64,000 bases of DNA, taken from positions 615,673 to 679,672 of the forward strand of contig NZ_BRXS01000004.1 in NCBI RefSeq assembly GCF_030159095.1, read 5' to 3'. Shown here piece by piece: positions 26,219 through 37,045 of the stretch. Each line of letters starts with the position of its first letter. Position 1 is the first letter of the stretch. The position numbers were made by a program, and so were the translations under genes. A model generated the notes under the pieces. The model was given only the letters and a program-made list of their open reading frames with translations, was not told the origin of the DNA and ran no database searches. Origin of the DNA: Roseisolibacter agri (lineage in GTDB: Bacteria; Gemmatimonadota; Gemmatimonadetes; Gemmatimonadales; Gemmatimonadaceae).

Positions 26219-27511
26219 GTGACGTCCGTCATCCTCCAGGCGCCCCGCCGCCTCGCCGCGCTGCTCGCGCTCGTCGCCGTCGTGGCGGCGGCCTGCAGCG
26301 AGCGCCTCGACGGGGGCGCCGCCTGCCCGTCGCTCTGTCCGATCGCCAACACCGCGGTCCTCGACACGGTGCTCGACGCCGTGGCGCTCGACAGCACGGT
26401 GGCGGGCTTCCCGAACACCGGCGAGACCACGTCGCTGCTGCTCGCGCTGCGCCCCGGGCCGGACTCGGTGGACGTGCGCGCGGTGATCCGCTTCGACACG
26501 ATCCCGAACCGGTACTTCCCGCCCTCGGGCGGCGACTCGGTGACGATCACGACCGCCGACAGCACGACGCTCAGCCTGCGCATCGACACGGCGGGCACGC
26601 GCTTCACGCAGCCGGTGACCATCGAGGCGTTCGAGGTCGACTCGGCCACGCCCGCGGACACCTCGGCGGCGCTGCTGACGGCGCTGATGCGGCCGGCCCG
26701 CCGGCTGGGCGGCCTGACGCTGCAGCCCGGGACGATCCCCGACTCGGTCCGCGTGCGGATCTCCGACAGCGCGTTCGTCAACCGCACGCGGACCACGCGG
26801 CGGCTGCGTATCGGCCTGCGCCTCGTCAGCACCGCCGCCGCGCAGGTGCGCTTCCAGAGCGCGGCGGGCGGCCTGAACACGCTCGGCGCGCGGCTGACCT
26901 TCGACCCGGTGCGCGACACGACGTACCAGCCGGTCGTCGTCCTCCCGTCGTCGGTGACGCCGGCGGTGCCGGGCGTCGCGGCGAGCTTCCAGGACTTCTC
27001 GTTCGTCGCGCGCTCCGCACGCGCCGCGATCGGCACCGATCTGGTGGTGGGCGGCGTGCCCGCGCAGCGCGTGTTCGTGCGCTTCAACGTCCCGCGCTTC
27101 CTCTCCGACTCGACGACGATCGTGCGTGCGACGCTGGAGCTGGTGCAGCGGCCCGCGCGCGGCATCGCGGCCACCGACTCGGTCACGCTGACGCCGCAGG
27201 GCGTCGTCGCGACGGACACGGTGCGCGACGTGCGCCGCGCGGCCGGCCTGGTCGCCAGCTCGGCGGTGCTCGCGCTCGACTCGCTGCGCCTGGCGCCGAG
27301 CGACAGCGGACGCAAGTCGGTGTCGCTGGTCGCGCTCGTGCGCGCCTGGCGCGCGCTGCCGGCCGGCACGCAGCGCGCGCTCGTGCTGCGCTCGTCGCAG
27401 GAAGGCGTGCAGGTCGGTGAGGTGCGCTTCTTCTCGACCGAGGCTGCGAGCGGGCTGCGTCCACGCCTGCGCCTGAGCTACATCCCCCGCACCGACTTCG
27501 GGATCCCCTGA
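26219..27511 (+). CDS. predicted lipoprotein of unknown function
   Basis: I do not recognise the family. From the GTG at 26219 the protein has 430 residues with a lipoprotein signal, RRLAALLALVAVVAAAC. A GTG at 26174 is an alternative start that would put 15 extra residues before the signal. The mature part is rich in Ser, Thr and Val with alternating beta-strand character and no obvious catalytic motif. It overlaps the next gene by one base (TGATG). That gene encodes a barrel-like exported protein, so the two probably act together at the outer membrane (inference). Confidence 0.75.
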   Translation: MTSVILQAPRRLAALLALVAVVAAACSERLDGGAACPSLCPIANTAVLDTVLDAVALDSTVAGFPNTGETTSLLLALRPGPDSVDVRAVIRFDTIPNRYFPPSGGDSVTITTADSTTLSLRIDTAGTRFTQPVTIEAFEVDSATPADTSAALLTALMRPARRLGGLTLQPGTIPDSVRVRISDSAFVNRTRTTRRLRIGLRLVSTAAAQVRFQSAAGGLNTLGARLTFDPVRDTTYQPVVVLPSSVTPAVPGVAASFQDFSFVARSARAAIGTDLVVGGVPAQRVFVRFNVPRFLSDSTTIVRATLELVQRPARGIAATDSVTLTPQGVVATDTVRDVRRAAGLVASSAVLALDSLRLAPSDSGRKSVSLVALVRAWRALPAGTQRALVLRSSQEGVQVGEVRFFSTEAASGLRPRLRLSYIPRTDFGIP

Positions 27512-28686
27512 TGCCCACGCCTTCCTTCCGCCGCGGCGTCGTCCGCGCGGCCGTCATCCTCGCCGGCACGGCGATGCCCGCCGCTCTCACGGCGCAGGGC
27601 AGCCTGGGCGCGCAGGGGTTCGGCTACCCGACGGGCCAGCTCAGCACCCGCGCGCTCGGCACGGGCGGCGGCATCGGCGAGTTCGATCAGACGTCGCCGC
27701 TCAATCCCGCGGCGATCTCGTACTTCCGCCGCGCGTCGCTGACCGCGCAGTACGATCCCGAGTTCCGCCGCGTGAGCGCGGCGGGCGGCAGCCAGAACGC
27801 GACGATCGCACGCTTCCCGGTGATCTCCGTCGGCCTGCCGGTGCGCGACCGCCTCGCGGTGGGGATCAGCGCGTCGACGTACCTCGATCGCACGTTCACG
27901 ACGACGTACCAGACGACGACGCGCATCGGCGACGAGACCGTGACCGCGACCGAGTCCGTGGAGTCGCGCGGGTCGGTGGCCGACCTCCGGCTCGGCCTGG
28001 GCTACATCGCCGCGCGCTGGCTGCGCGTGGGCGTCGCGGGCCACGTGCTGACGGGTGAGAACCGGCTCGTGTCGGGCCGCCTGTTCGCGGACACGAGCCG
28101 CTTCGGCTCCGTCTCCGATTCGTCCACGCTCACGTACAGCGGCGCCGCGGTGTCGGGCGGCATCGAGCTGACGCCGGTGCGCGGGCTCTCGATCGCGGGC
28201 TCGGCGCGCCGCGGGCTCGACATGCACGTCGAGCGCGGCGACAGCACGCTCCGCACGGGCAAGGCGCCGGACCGCCTGGGCGTCGCCGTCCGCTTCGACC
28301 GCATCACCGGCGCGAGCTTCTCCGCCGGCTACGCGCGGACGACGTGGACGCGCATGCGTGAGCTCGGGAGCGCGGCGCTCGAGGTGCGCGACGCGCCCGA
28401 GTTCATGGCCGGCGTCGAGGCCGTGGGCCCGCGCCTGGGCGACGTGCCGCTGCTGCTGCGCCTGGGCGGTCGCGAGCGCACGCTGCCGTTCGGCCTCGGC
28501 GGCGCGGAGGTGAAGGAGCGCGCCTTCGCGGGCGGGCTCGGGCTGCCGTTCGCCGGCGGGCGCGCGCTGGGCGACCTCGCGCTGCAGCACGCGTCGCGCA
28601 CGCTGAACGGCACGGTCGCGCCGTCGGTGGGCGCCGCGAGCGAGCGCGCCTGGACCGTCAGCATCGGCTTCACCGTGCGGCCCTGA
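27511..28686 (+). CDS. predicted outer-membrane beta-barrel protein
   Basis: The 391-residue protein has a signal peptide ending near LTAQGS. It is followed by YPTGQLSTRALGTGGG and QTSPLNPAAISYF, which resemble the N-terminal region of FadL/OmpP1-type or PorV-like barrels. Many amphipathic strands with aromatic girdles follow, such as ISASTYLDRTFTTTYQTTT. The last residues (VSIGFTVRP) resemble a final strand, though the terminal residue is Pro rather than aromatic. The substrate is unknown. It starts within the stop of the preceding lipoprotein gene. Confidence 0.75.
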   Translation: MPTPSFRRGVVRAAVILAGTAMPAALTAQGSLGAQGFGYPTGQLSTRALGTGGGIGEFDQTSPLNPAAISYFRRASLTAQYDPEFRRVSAAGGSQNATIARFPVISVGLPVRDRLAVGISASTYLDRTFTTTYQTTTRIGDETVTATESVESRGSVADLRLGLGYIAARWLRVGVAGHVLTGENRLVSGRLFADTSRFGSVSDSSTLTYSGAAVSGGIELTPVRGLSIAGSARRGLDMHVERGDSTLRTGKAPDRLGVAVRFDRITGASFSAGYARTTWTRMRELGSAALEVRDAPEFMAGVEAVGPRLGDVPLLLRLGGRERTLPFGLGGAEVKERAFAGGLGLPFAGGRALGDLALQHASRTLNGTVAPSVGAASERAWTVSIGFTVRP

Positions 28687-28702
28687 CCGTCCACCGTCGC
28701 GC

Positions 28703-29869
28703 ATGACCGCTCCCACCGCGGACGAGCCCCTCATCCTGGTCGCTGACGACGTCGCCGCGAACGTCGAGCTGCTGGCCGATCAGCTGCAGATCCTCGGCTT
28801 CCGGACCGTCGCGGCGTCCGACGGCCCGAGCGCGCTCGCGGCGTGCTTCGACCACCGCCCGGACCTCTGCCTGCTCGACGTGTCGATGCCGGCGGGCGAT
28901 CTGGGCGTGCCCGACCGGCAGACGGGCTTCGAGGTGTGCCGGCGCATCAAGCGCGATCCGCGCACGGCGCGCATCCCGGTCATCTTCGTCACGGCGCTGA
29001 ACGACACCGCCGACCGCGTGAAGGCGATCGAGGCCGGCGGCGACGACTTCCTCACCAAGCCGCACAACCGGCTGGTGCTCGGCGCGCGCGTGCGCAGCCT
29101 GCTCAAGCTCAAGGGCGCGACCGACGCGCTCGAGGACTCGCTGCGCAAGCTGCGCGAGCTGGAGAAGGTCCGCGACGATCTGATGAACATGATCGTGCAC
29201 GACCTGAAGTCGCCGCTGACCTCCGTGCTCGCGACGCTGGAGATGGTGATCGACGGCGACTTCGGCGGCGTGACCGAGCAGCAGAAGGGCGCGCTCACCG
29301 ACGCGCAGGACAAGTCGCAGGAGCTGCTGGCGCTGATCGACGACCTGCTGCAGATCGCGCGCATCGAGCAGAACGCGATCACGCTCAAGCCGCAGCCGGT
29401 GGCGCCGGGCGAGTTCCTCGCCGAGCTGCTGCACGACTGGCACATGCGGCTCGAGGCGGCGGGCGCGCGCGCGTCGGTGGAGGTGGCGCCCGACGCGCCG
29501 GGCTTCGTCGCCGACCGCGCGCTGCTGCGCCGCGTCTTCAGCAACCTGCTGCAGAACGCGCTGGTGCACGGCTCGGGCGCGGTGACGCTGCGGCTGACCG
29601 CGCGGCGCGATCCCGACGGCGTGCTGATGACGGTCGCCGACGACGGCCCGGGCATCCCGCCCGAGTACCACGAGCTGATCTTCCGCAAGTTCGAGACGGT
29701 GAAGCTGCAGACCGCGCCGCGCGTCCGCGGCTCGGGGCTCGGGCTCGCGTTCTGCAAGCTCGCGGTCGACGCGCACGGCGGCCGCATCTGGGTGCAGAGC
29801 GTCGAGGGGCAGGGCAGCCAGTTCCACATCCTCCTGCCGCTGGAGCCGGTGCCGCCGTCGCGCGGCTGA
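28703..29869 (+). CDS. soluble hybrid: response-regulator receiver followed by histidine kinase
   Basis: The 388-residue cytoplasmic protein has an N-terminal receiver (acidic pair D15-D16, phospho-acceptor D59 in LCLLDVSMP, K119 in LTKPHN). A short coiled linker joins it to a HisKA domain with H166 in IVHDLKSPLT. An ATPase domain follows with NLLQNALVHG, DDGPGIPPEY and GSGLGLAFCKL. There are no membrane segments. The receiver-first order suggests that the kinase is controlled by phosphorylation from another sensor. mtaB follows after 12 bases with no known functional link. Confidence 0.9.
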   Translation: MTAPTADEPLILVADDVAANVELLADQLQILGFRTVAASDGPSALAACFDHRPDLCLLDVSMPAGDLGVPDRQTGFEVCRRIKRDPRTARIPVIFVTALNDTADRVKAIEAGGDDFLTKPHNRLVLGARVRSLLKLKGATDALEDSLRKLRELEKVRDDLMNMIVHDLKSPLTSVLATLEMVIDGDFGGVTEQQKGALTDAQDKSQELLALIDDLLQIARIEQNAITLKPQPVAPGEFLAELLHDWHMRLEAAGARASVEVAPDAPGFVADRALLRRVFSNLLQNALVHGSGAVTLRLTARRDPDGVLMTVADDGPGIPPEYHELIFRKFETVKLQTAPRVRGSGLGLAFCKLAVDAHGGRIWVQSVEGQGSQFHILLPLEPVPPSRG

Positions 29870-29881
29870 CCGCGGAGAGGG

Positions 29882-31132
29882 ATGAACGTCCACCTGCGCA
29901 CCTTCGGGTGCCGCGCCAACCAGTACGACAGCGAGACGGTGCGCGCGATGCTCGCCGCGGCCGGCGCGTCGGTCGTGGACGAGGCGGCCGACGCGGACGT
30001 CGCGGTGTTCAACAGCTGCGCGGTGACCGCGGAGGCGGAGGCCGACCTGCGCAAGGCGGTCCGGCGCGCCGCGCGGGAGCGGCCGGCGCTCCGCACCGTG
30101 ATCATGGGCTGCGCGTCGGCGCTGCCGCGCGCGGCCACCGATCCCGCGCGCCTGGACGCGCTGCCCGGTGTCGAGGCGCTGGTGCCGGGCGCCGACATGC
30201 TCGCGCTGGCGCGTGCGCTCGACCTGCCGCCGGACGCCGCAGCGGCCGTCGCGGCGGTGCAGAGGGGCGCCCGCGCGCTGCTGCGCGTGCAGGACGGCTG
30301 CGACGAGCACTGCACCTTCTGCGCGACGACCATCGCGCGCGGCGCGAACCGCTCGCGGCCCATGGCGACGCTGCTCGACGAGGCGGAGCGGCTGGCGGAG
30401 CGCCACGCGGAGCTCGTGCTCACGGGCGTCCACATCGGCACCTACGGCCGCGACGCGGGCACCTCGCTCGGCGCGCTGCTGGAGGCGCTCGTGCACAGAG
30501 TTCCGCACGCGCGCTTCCGCCTCTCGAGCGTCGAGGCGACCGAGGTGGACGCGCGACTCGCGGCGCTGCTGCGCGATGCAGCGGGCCACGTCTGCCCGTA
30601 CCTGCACGCGCCGCTGCAGTCGGGGAGCGACCGCCTCCTGCGCCGGATGGGCCGGCACTGGTACACGGCCGACGCCTATGCCGCGTCCGTCGAGCGGCTG
30701 GTCGACGGCCGCGCGGTGTTCGGACTCGGCGCCGACGTGATCGCCGGCTTCCCGGGCGAGACCGAGGACGACCACGCGGCGACGCTGGCGCTGGTGGAGC
30801 GGCTGCCGTTCGCGGCGCTGCACGTCTTCCCGTACTCGCCGCGGCCCGGCACCGCGGCGACGCGACTGCCCGATCCCGTGGCGCCCGCGGTCGCGCAGCG
30901 GCGCGCCGGCGAGCTGCGCGCGCTGGCGCGCGCGAAGGGCGACGCGTACGCGGCATCGCGCGTCGGCGGCGCGGCCGACGTCGTCGTGATCGGCGAGGGC
31001 GCACGCCGGAGCGGGATGACGGAGGACTACCTGACCGTCACGCTGGCCGATGCGTCGCGGCCGCGCGGCGCACGCGCGCCGGCGCGCCTCGCGCTGCTGG
31101 ACGGGCGGCTCACCGCGGTCGCCGTCGCTTAG
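29882..31132 (+). CDS. mtaB: tRNA t6A37 methylthiotransferase MtaB
   Basis: MtaB is a radical-SAM enzyme that turns t6A37 into ms2t6A37 in ANN-decoding tRNAs. The 416-residue protein has an N-terminal UPF0004 domain with cluster cysteines C10, C46 and C77. A radical-SAM core carries C140, C144 and C147 (GCDEHCTFC), and the C-terminus is TRAM-like. FGCRANQYDSETVR and VFNSCAVTAEAE separate it from MiaB, which is encoded nearby at 33457. The stop lies only three bases from the convergent protease gene. Confidence 0.92.
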   Translation: MNVHLRTFGCRANQYDSETVRAMLAAAGASVVDEAADADVAVFNSCAVTAEAEADLRKAVRRAARERPALRTVIMGCASALPRAATDPARLDALPGVEALVPGADMLALARALDLPPDAAAAVAAVQRGARALLRVQDGCDEHCTFCATTIARGANRSRPMATLLDEAERLAERHAELVLTGVHIGTYGRDAGTSLGALLEALVHRVPHARFRLSSVEATEVDARLAALLRDAAGHVCPYLHAPLQSGSDRLLRRMGRHWYTADAYAASVERLVDGRAVFGLGADVIAGFPGETEDDHAATLALVERLPFAALHVFPYSPRPGTAATRLPDPVAPAVAQRRAGELRALARAKGDAYAASRVGGAADVVVIGEGARRSGMTEDYLTVTLADASRPRGARAPARLALLDGRLTAVAVA

Positions 31133-31135
31133 GCG

Positions 31136-31684
31136 CTACGCCGACGCCGCCAGCATGCAGTCGGGCACCCAGGCCAGGAACCGGTTGAACTCGTCGAGCG
31201 TGTAGGTGAGGTTCTGCCCGCGCCACGGGTCGTGGATGAAGACGTGCCCCTCGTGGATGCCCGTGAGCAGCACGAAGTGCATCGAGCCCTGGCAGATGAT
31301 GGGGCCGGACTTCTGGAGGAACGCCGCGAGCAGCTGCGGCGTCCAGCGCCGGTCGTGCGGCAGCGGCAGCGAGTAGACCCGCACCCCGGCCTCGGCCAGC
31401 CACTCCGACAGCTCGTCCGTGTTCGAGCCCTCCACGATGCCGCGCGGGTTCTTGCGCAGCTTGGCGCGGTAGGGGCGCCCCTTGAACGCGAGCAGCATCT
31501 CGACGCACGCGTCGCCGCACAGGTTCACGTGCCCCTGATGGACGAACGGCACCGTGAAGCGCGCGTACGGATGCACGTGGCTCGGTGCGCCCGGTGGGAT
31601 CGGGCCCGAGATGAACTGGCCAGGCCTCGCGTGGTCGCGCGAGGAGAAGCTGAACAGCTTCGCGATGGGGCCTTTCAAGCGCAT
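31136..31684 (-). CDS. papain-like cysteine protease (AvrRpt2/C70-like)
   Basis: The 182-residue protein has no signal peptide. VPFVHQGHVNLCGDACVEML carries a likely nucleophile at C56, followed by H136 in MHFVLLTGI and D152 in FIHDPW. Together these form the Cys-His-Asp triad of papain-like C70/C39-type peptidases. The HDPWRGQN and YTLDEFN motifs fit the AvrRpt2-like family found in many bacteria, whose substrates are mostly unknown. It is not linked to an ABC transporter or double-glycine peptide here. An S41 protease gene lies 87 bases upstream on the same strand. Confidence 0.72.
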   Translation of the reverse strand: MRLKGPIAKLFSFSSRDHARPGQFISGPIPPGAPSHVHPYARFTVPFVHQGHVNLCGDACVEMLLAFKGRPYRAKLRKNPRGIVEGSNTDELSEWLAEAGVRVYSLPLPHDRRWTPQLLAAFLQKSGPIICQGSMHFVLLTGIHEGHVFIHDPWRGQNLTYTLDEFNRFLAWVPDCMLAASA

Positions 31685-31771
31685 GCGAGGCGTCGTCGAG
31701 TGCGGATGGCCTGCCGCTCGCCGCGTCGGGCGGGCCGGGAGCGCAATGATACGCGCACGCCCGACGCGGCG

Positions 31772-33274
31772 TCAGCGCCTCGTCGTGGGACGCGCGGGGC
31801 ACGTCATCGCCCGCTCCAGCACCGGGTCGCGACCCGCGCGCAGGTCCGCCGCCGTGGGCCGCACCTCGATGTCCGGCACGACGCCGGCGCGCACGCTCGC
31901 GTCGCCGCTCGCGCGCACGAAGCGCGCGGACGAGACGCTGGCCGGCAGCTGGCTGTTGGCCAGCCGGAACGAGTACTGCTCGCCGAACGACGTCGGCACG
32001 CCGCCCGTCTCCTCGCCGATCAGCGTCGCCAGCCGGTAGTCCTGGATCGCGTTCGCGGTCATCATCGCGCTGCTGAACGTGCCCGGGCCGATGAGCACGC
32101 ACACCGGTCCGTCGAAGCGGGGCTCCAGCCGCGGGCGCACGCGCGCGTTCGACTCCGAGACGATCAGGCGACCGTCGGGCCCCTCGAGCAGCCGCCGCAG
32201 CTCGGTCTCGCCGTTGGATGCCGCGAAGCGCACGGAGTCCTGGCGACGTGCCTGCTCCGCGCGCGCCCGGAGCATCGCGCGGTACTCGGCGCTCATCTTC
32301 CACTCCTTGCGCGCGGCCATGCGGAACGGCGCGCCGGTCAGGTGCTGCAGCAGCAGCTCGCCGAGCTGCGAGTTGCCGCCGCCGTTGCGCCGCAGGTCCA
32401 CCACGAGCGCTCCGATCGAGTCGGCCACGGCCTGGCGCATGAGCGCCGCGATGCGCGGCGCGAAGTCGTCGGGCGCCGCGGTCATCGTGCGGAACTCCAG
32501 GTAGCCGACGCGCCCCGGCAGCGTGCGGTACTCGAGGTCGCGCGGCGCGCCCGCGCCACCGCGCGCGGTCGCCTGCGCGCGCGCGAGGGCATCCAGGCTG
32601 TCGAGGCGCAGGCCGTCCAGCCGGAAGGTCAGCGGCGCGGGCTCGCCGTCGCGACGCACCGTCACCTCGAACGGGCCGCGCACCCCGCGCATCCACAGAT
32701 GGCGCGGAAGGAAGCCCGCCGCGTTCCGGCGTCGCCACGCGAGCAGCTCGCCGCCGAGCGACGCCATCGTGCGATCCAGCAGCTCGGCCACCGGCGTGCC
32801 GCCGATGGCGACCACCGCGTCCCCGGCGCGGATGGGCGCGTCCGGCGCCGCCAGCGACACGCGCAGCTGCCCGACCGGATCGACGGTCATGCGGAACGGG
32901 AGGATCGGCGCTCCGGCGCGGTTCGCCGCGGCCCACTCCTCGGACGGCGGGTTCAGGTTCGTGTGCCCGTCGCCGAGCATCGCGACCAGGGGCGCGAAGC
33001 GGAGGTACAGCTCGGGGCGCGTGACGGAGTCCGGCAGCGCGCGCAGCACCGCCTCGCGCTCGCGCGCGATCGCCGCCCGCGACGCCACCGTGTACGGGTC
33101 CGGGTGCACGCTCTCGATCGTGCGGAACAGCTGCTCGAGGTCCGCGGCGGCCGCCGCGCGCGTGACGAAGGGCGGCGGCGTGGGCGGCGTCGAGGCCTGG
33201 GCGGCGGCCGCCACGGGCGCGATCGCGGCCAGCGCGGCGGCCAGCACGCCACGACGGAACGGGAGAGGAGGCAC
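31772..33274 (-). CDS. exported S41-family serine protease
   Basis: S41 peptidases (Tsp/tricorn-core type) cleave unfolded or C-terminal substrates, usually in the periplasm. I chose the GTG at 33274, which gives 500 residues and a good signal peptide (VPPLPFRRGVLAAALAAIAP). An ATG at 33370 is possible but would add an unlikely 32-residue lead. A PDZ-like segment (IRAGDAVVAIGGTPV) precedes the peptidase core. The core has VVDLRRNGGGNSQLGELLL and the serine motif GPGTFSSAMMTA (Ser401/402), then GEETGG. It diverges from miaB. Confidence 0.85.
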   Translation of the reverse strand: MPPLPFRRGVLAAALAAIAPVAAAAQASTPPTPPPFVTRAAAAADLEQLFRTIESVHPDPYTVASRAAIAREREAVLRALPDSVTRPELYLRFAPLVAMLGDGHTNLNPPSEEWAAANRAGAPILPFRMTVDPVGQLRVSLAAPDAPIRAGDAVVAIGGTPVAELLDRTMASLGGELLAWRRRNAAGFLPRHLWMRGVRGPFEVTVRRDGEPAPLTFRLDGLRLDSLDALARAQATARGGAGAPRDLEYRTLPGRVGYLEFRTMTAAPDDFAPRIAALMRQAVADSIGALVVDLRRNGGGNSQLGELLLQHLTGAPFRMAARKEWKMSAEYRAMLRARAEQARRQDSVRFAASNGETELRRLLEGPDGRLIVSESNARVRPRLEPRFDGPVCVLIGPGTFSSAMMTANAIQDYRLATLIGEETGGVPTSFGEQYSFRLANSQLPASVSSARFVRASGDASVRAGVVPDIEVRPTAADLRAGRDPVLERAMTCPARPTTRR

Positions 33275-33402
33275 GGGAGCGGGACGGTGAGGGCGGGCGA
33301 GCGGCGACGGGTTGCGCCCGCCCAACGTCCCGCCGGCGGCCCGCGCCGTCAAGACGGGCGGGCGCAGCATGCTAAGGGGTGCATCGGCAAGGCTTTACGC
33401 GA

Positions 33403-33408
33403 TAAGTT
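33403..33408 (+). promoter_or_regulatory. candidate -10 box for miaB
   Basis: TAAGTT is followed by GCG in the S41-protease/miaB divergent gap, with a weak TGCATC 17 bases upstream. It would give a leader of about 42 bases to the ATG at 33457. Confidence 0.35.
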
Positions 33409-33456
33409 GCGGGGCCGGCGCGGTCCGCCGGCCCCTTCCTCCCGCTGCGCCCCGCC

Positions 33457-34821
33457 ATGTCCCGTCCGACCGTCTACATCGAGACCTACGGCTGCCAGAT
33501 GAACGTGAGCGACTCGGAGCTCATGTACGGCAGCCTGGCCGCGCATGGGTACGAGGCGGTGGACGGGCCCGAGGGCGCGGACGTGATCCTCGTGAACACG
33601 TGCGCGATCCGCGACCACGCGGAGCAGCGCGTGATCGGGCGGCTGGGCGAGCTGCGCCGCCACATGAAGAAGGGCACCGTCATGGGCGTCGCCGGCTGCA
33701 TGGCGCAGCGGCTCGGGCCCACGCTGCTGGAGAAGGCGCGCCACGTCTCGCTGGTGGTGGGGCCCGACGCGTACCGCGCGCTGCCGCAGCTGCTGGAGGG
33801 CGCGCGGCAGGGCGAGCGCGTGACCGCCACGAGCTTCGATCTCGAGGAGCACTACGAGGACTTCGCGCCGCGCCGCTTCGACAGGGTGAAGGCGTGGATC
33901 CCGGTGCAGCGCGGCTGCGACTACCGCTGCACGTACTGCATCGTGCCGTACACGCGCGGCGCGGAGCGGAGCCGTCGGCTGGACGACGTCGTGCGCGAGG
34001 TCGAGCAGGTCGTGCGCGACGGCATGAGCGAGGTCGTGCTGCTGGGGCAGACGGTCAACTCGTACAGCGACGGGACGCACGACTTCGCGGCGCTGCTGCG
34101 CGCGGTCGGCAGCGTCGACGGCATCCGCCGCATCCGCTTCACGAGCCCGCACCCGAACGACTTCTCGGACGCGGTGATCGCCGCGATGGCGGAGGTGCCG
34201 CAGGTGTGCGAGCACGTCCACCTGCCGATGCAGAGCGGGTCCGACCGCGTGCTGAAGCGGATGCTCCGCCGCTACACGCGCGAGGGCTACCGTGACTGCG
34301 TGGCGCGCCTGCGCGCCGCGATCCCGACGCTCAACCTGACGACCGACATCATCGTCGGCTTCCCGGGCGAGACGGACGAGGACTTCGAGGAGACGGTGTC
34401 GCTCGTGCAGGAGCTGGGCTACGAGGACGCGTACACCTTCAAGTTCTCGCCGCGCGACGGCACGCCCGCCACGCGCATGGATCCGGCGACGTTCGTGCCG
34501 GACGACGTCGCGAGCGCGCGGCTGGAGCGGCTGATCGCGGTCGTCCGCGCCGGGGCGCGCGAGCGCAACCTGCGCCTCCTCGGCACCCGCCACGAGGTGC
34601 TGGTGGAAAAGGCGGCGCGGCGCGGCGAGATGCTGCAGGCGCGCACGCGCGACTTCAAGACCGTGATGCTGCCGCCGGACGGCCTCGCGATCGGCGACTA
34701 CCGGATCGTGGAGCTCACCGGCACGACCGGCTCGACGTTCACGGGCGTCGTGGTGCCCGATGCCGCGCCGCGGCGCCTCGCGCTGCCGATGGCCGCGACC
34801 GCCGCGGCGCCGGCCTGCTGA
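33457..34821 (+). CDS. miaB: tRNA i6A37 methylthiotransferase MiaB
   Basis: MiaB converts i6A37 to ms2i6A37 in tRNAs reading UNN codons. The 454-residue protein has UPF0004 cysteines C13 (YGCQMN), C49 (NTCAIR) and C81 (GCMAQR). The radical-SAM cysteines are C154, C158 and C161 (GCDYRCTYC). [20 protein letters not shown] and the C-terminal TRAM domain are typical of MiaB. With mtaB at 29882, both methylthiolation systems lie within 5 kb of each other. Confidence 0.95.
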   Translation: MSRPTVYIETYGCQMNVSDSELMYGSLAAHGYEAVDGPEGADVILVNTCAIRDHAEQRVIGRLGELRRHMKKGTVMGVAGCMAQRLGPTLLEKARHVSLVVGPDAYRALPQLLEGARQGERVTATSFDLEEHYEDFAPRRFDRVKAWIPVQRGCDYRCTYCIVPYTRGAERSRRLDDVVREVEQVVRDGMSEVVLLGQTVNSYSDGTHDFAALLRAVGSVDGIRRIRFTSPHPNDFSDAVIAAMAEVPQVCEHVHLPMQSGSDRVLKRMLRRYTREGYRDCVARLRAAIPTLNLTTDIIVGFPGETDEDFEETVSLVQELGYEDAYTFKFSPRDGTPATRMDPATFVPDDVASARLERLIAVVRAGARERNLRLLGTRHEVLVEKAARRGEMLQARTRDFKTVMLPPDGLAIGDYRIVELTGTTGSTFTGVVVPDAAPRRLALPMAATAAAPAC

Positions 34822-34873
34822 CGGCTGCCGACGCGCGCGTCGTCCGCCCTTCCTCTCTTCCGCACGCTCTCTC

Positions 34874-36562
<1,689 letters not shown>

Positions 36563-36584
36563 TCCTCGGCAGGCTGGAAGCGCG

Positions 36585-36620
36585 CGAGGCGCCGCGTCCC
36601 GATCGGGACGCGGCGCCTCG
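36585..36620. terminator. perfect 36-base palindrome, probable bidirectional terminator
   Basis: Bases 36585-36602 and 36603-36620 are exact reverse complements with no spacer, centred on CCCGATCGGG. It lies between the convergent glnS and small membrane-protein genes. As RNA it would form a very stable hairpin of about 16 bp with a small loop. There is no T run, so termination strength is uncertain. Confidence 0.6.
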
Positions 36621-36641
36621 TCGTTGCGGGCATGCGTGCGC

Positions 36642-36908
36642 CTACTTCCGCTTGCCGAAGACGCGCGTGAACACGCCGTCGAGCATCAGCGCGACCACGA
36701 CGCCGACGATCTGCCAGGTGCCCCAGCGGCCGTCGTACCAGTGCTGCACGACGGAGTACCAGAGCAGCGTCGTCGGCGCGAAGAGGAAGCCGAGGATCGG
36801 CCAGAGCGCGAAGTCGAACATCCCGCGGAACCACGACGTCAGGAACCAGAGCGCCAGGATGACCAGGCGCGGGGTCGCGAGGGCGAGGAGGGCGAGGAGG
36901 CAGGGCAC
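36642..36908 (-). CDS. small membrane protein of unknown function
   Basis: An 88-residue protein starts at GTG 36908 (PCLLALLALATPRLVILALWF). It has about three hydrophobic segments, with a conserved-looking FDFALWPILGFLFAPTTLLWY in the middle and a basic end (TRVFGKRK). Proteins of this PCLLAL...PRLV...LWPLLGFLF type occur widely as uncharacterised inner-membrane proteins. A much longer upstream frame is Arg/Pro-rich and rejected. It is divergent from comEC. Confidence 0.72.
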   Translation of the reverse strand: MPCLLALLALATPRLVILALWFLTSWFRGMFDFALWPILGFLFAPTTLLWYSVVQHWYDGRWGTWQIVGVVVALMLDGVFTRVFGKRK

Positions 36909-37045
36909 GGGCGTCCGGGGCGAGAGGAGAGCGCGCGGTCTTCTCCGGAACGTACGGTCCGCGGCGGCCGGCGGTGTCAGATGCGTCGCGCGGACACCGC
37001 GCGCGTCTCGCGGGTGGGGGCGTCGGCCAGGGGCGGCGCCATCGT

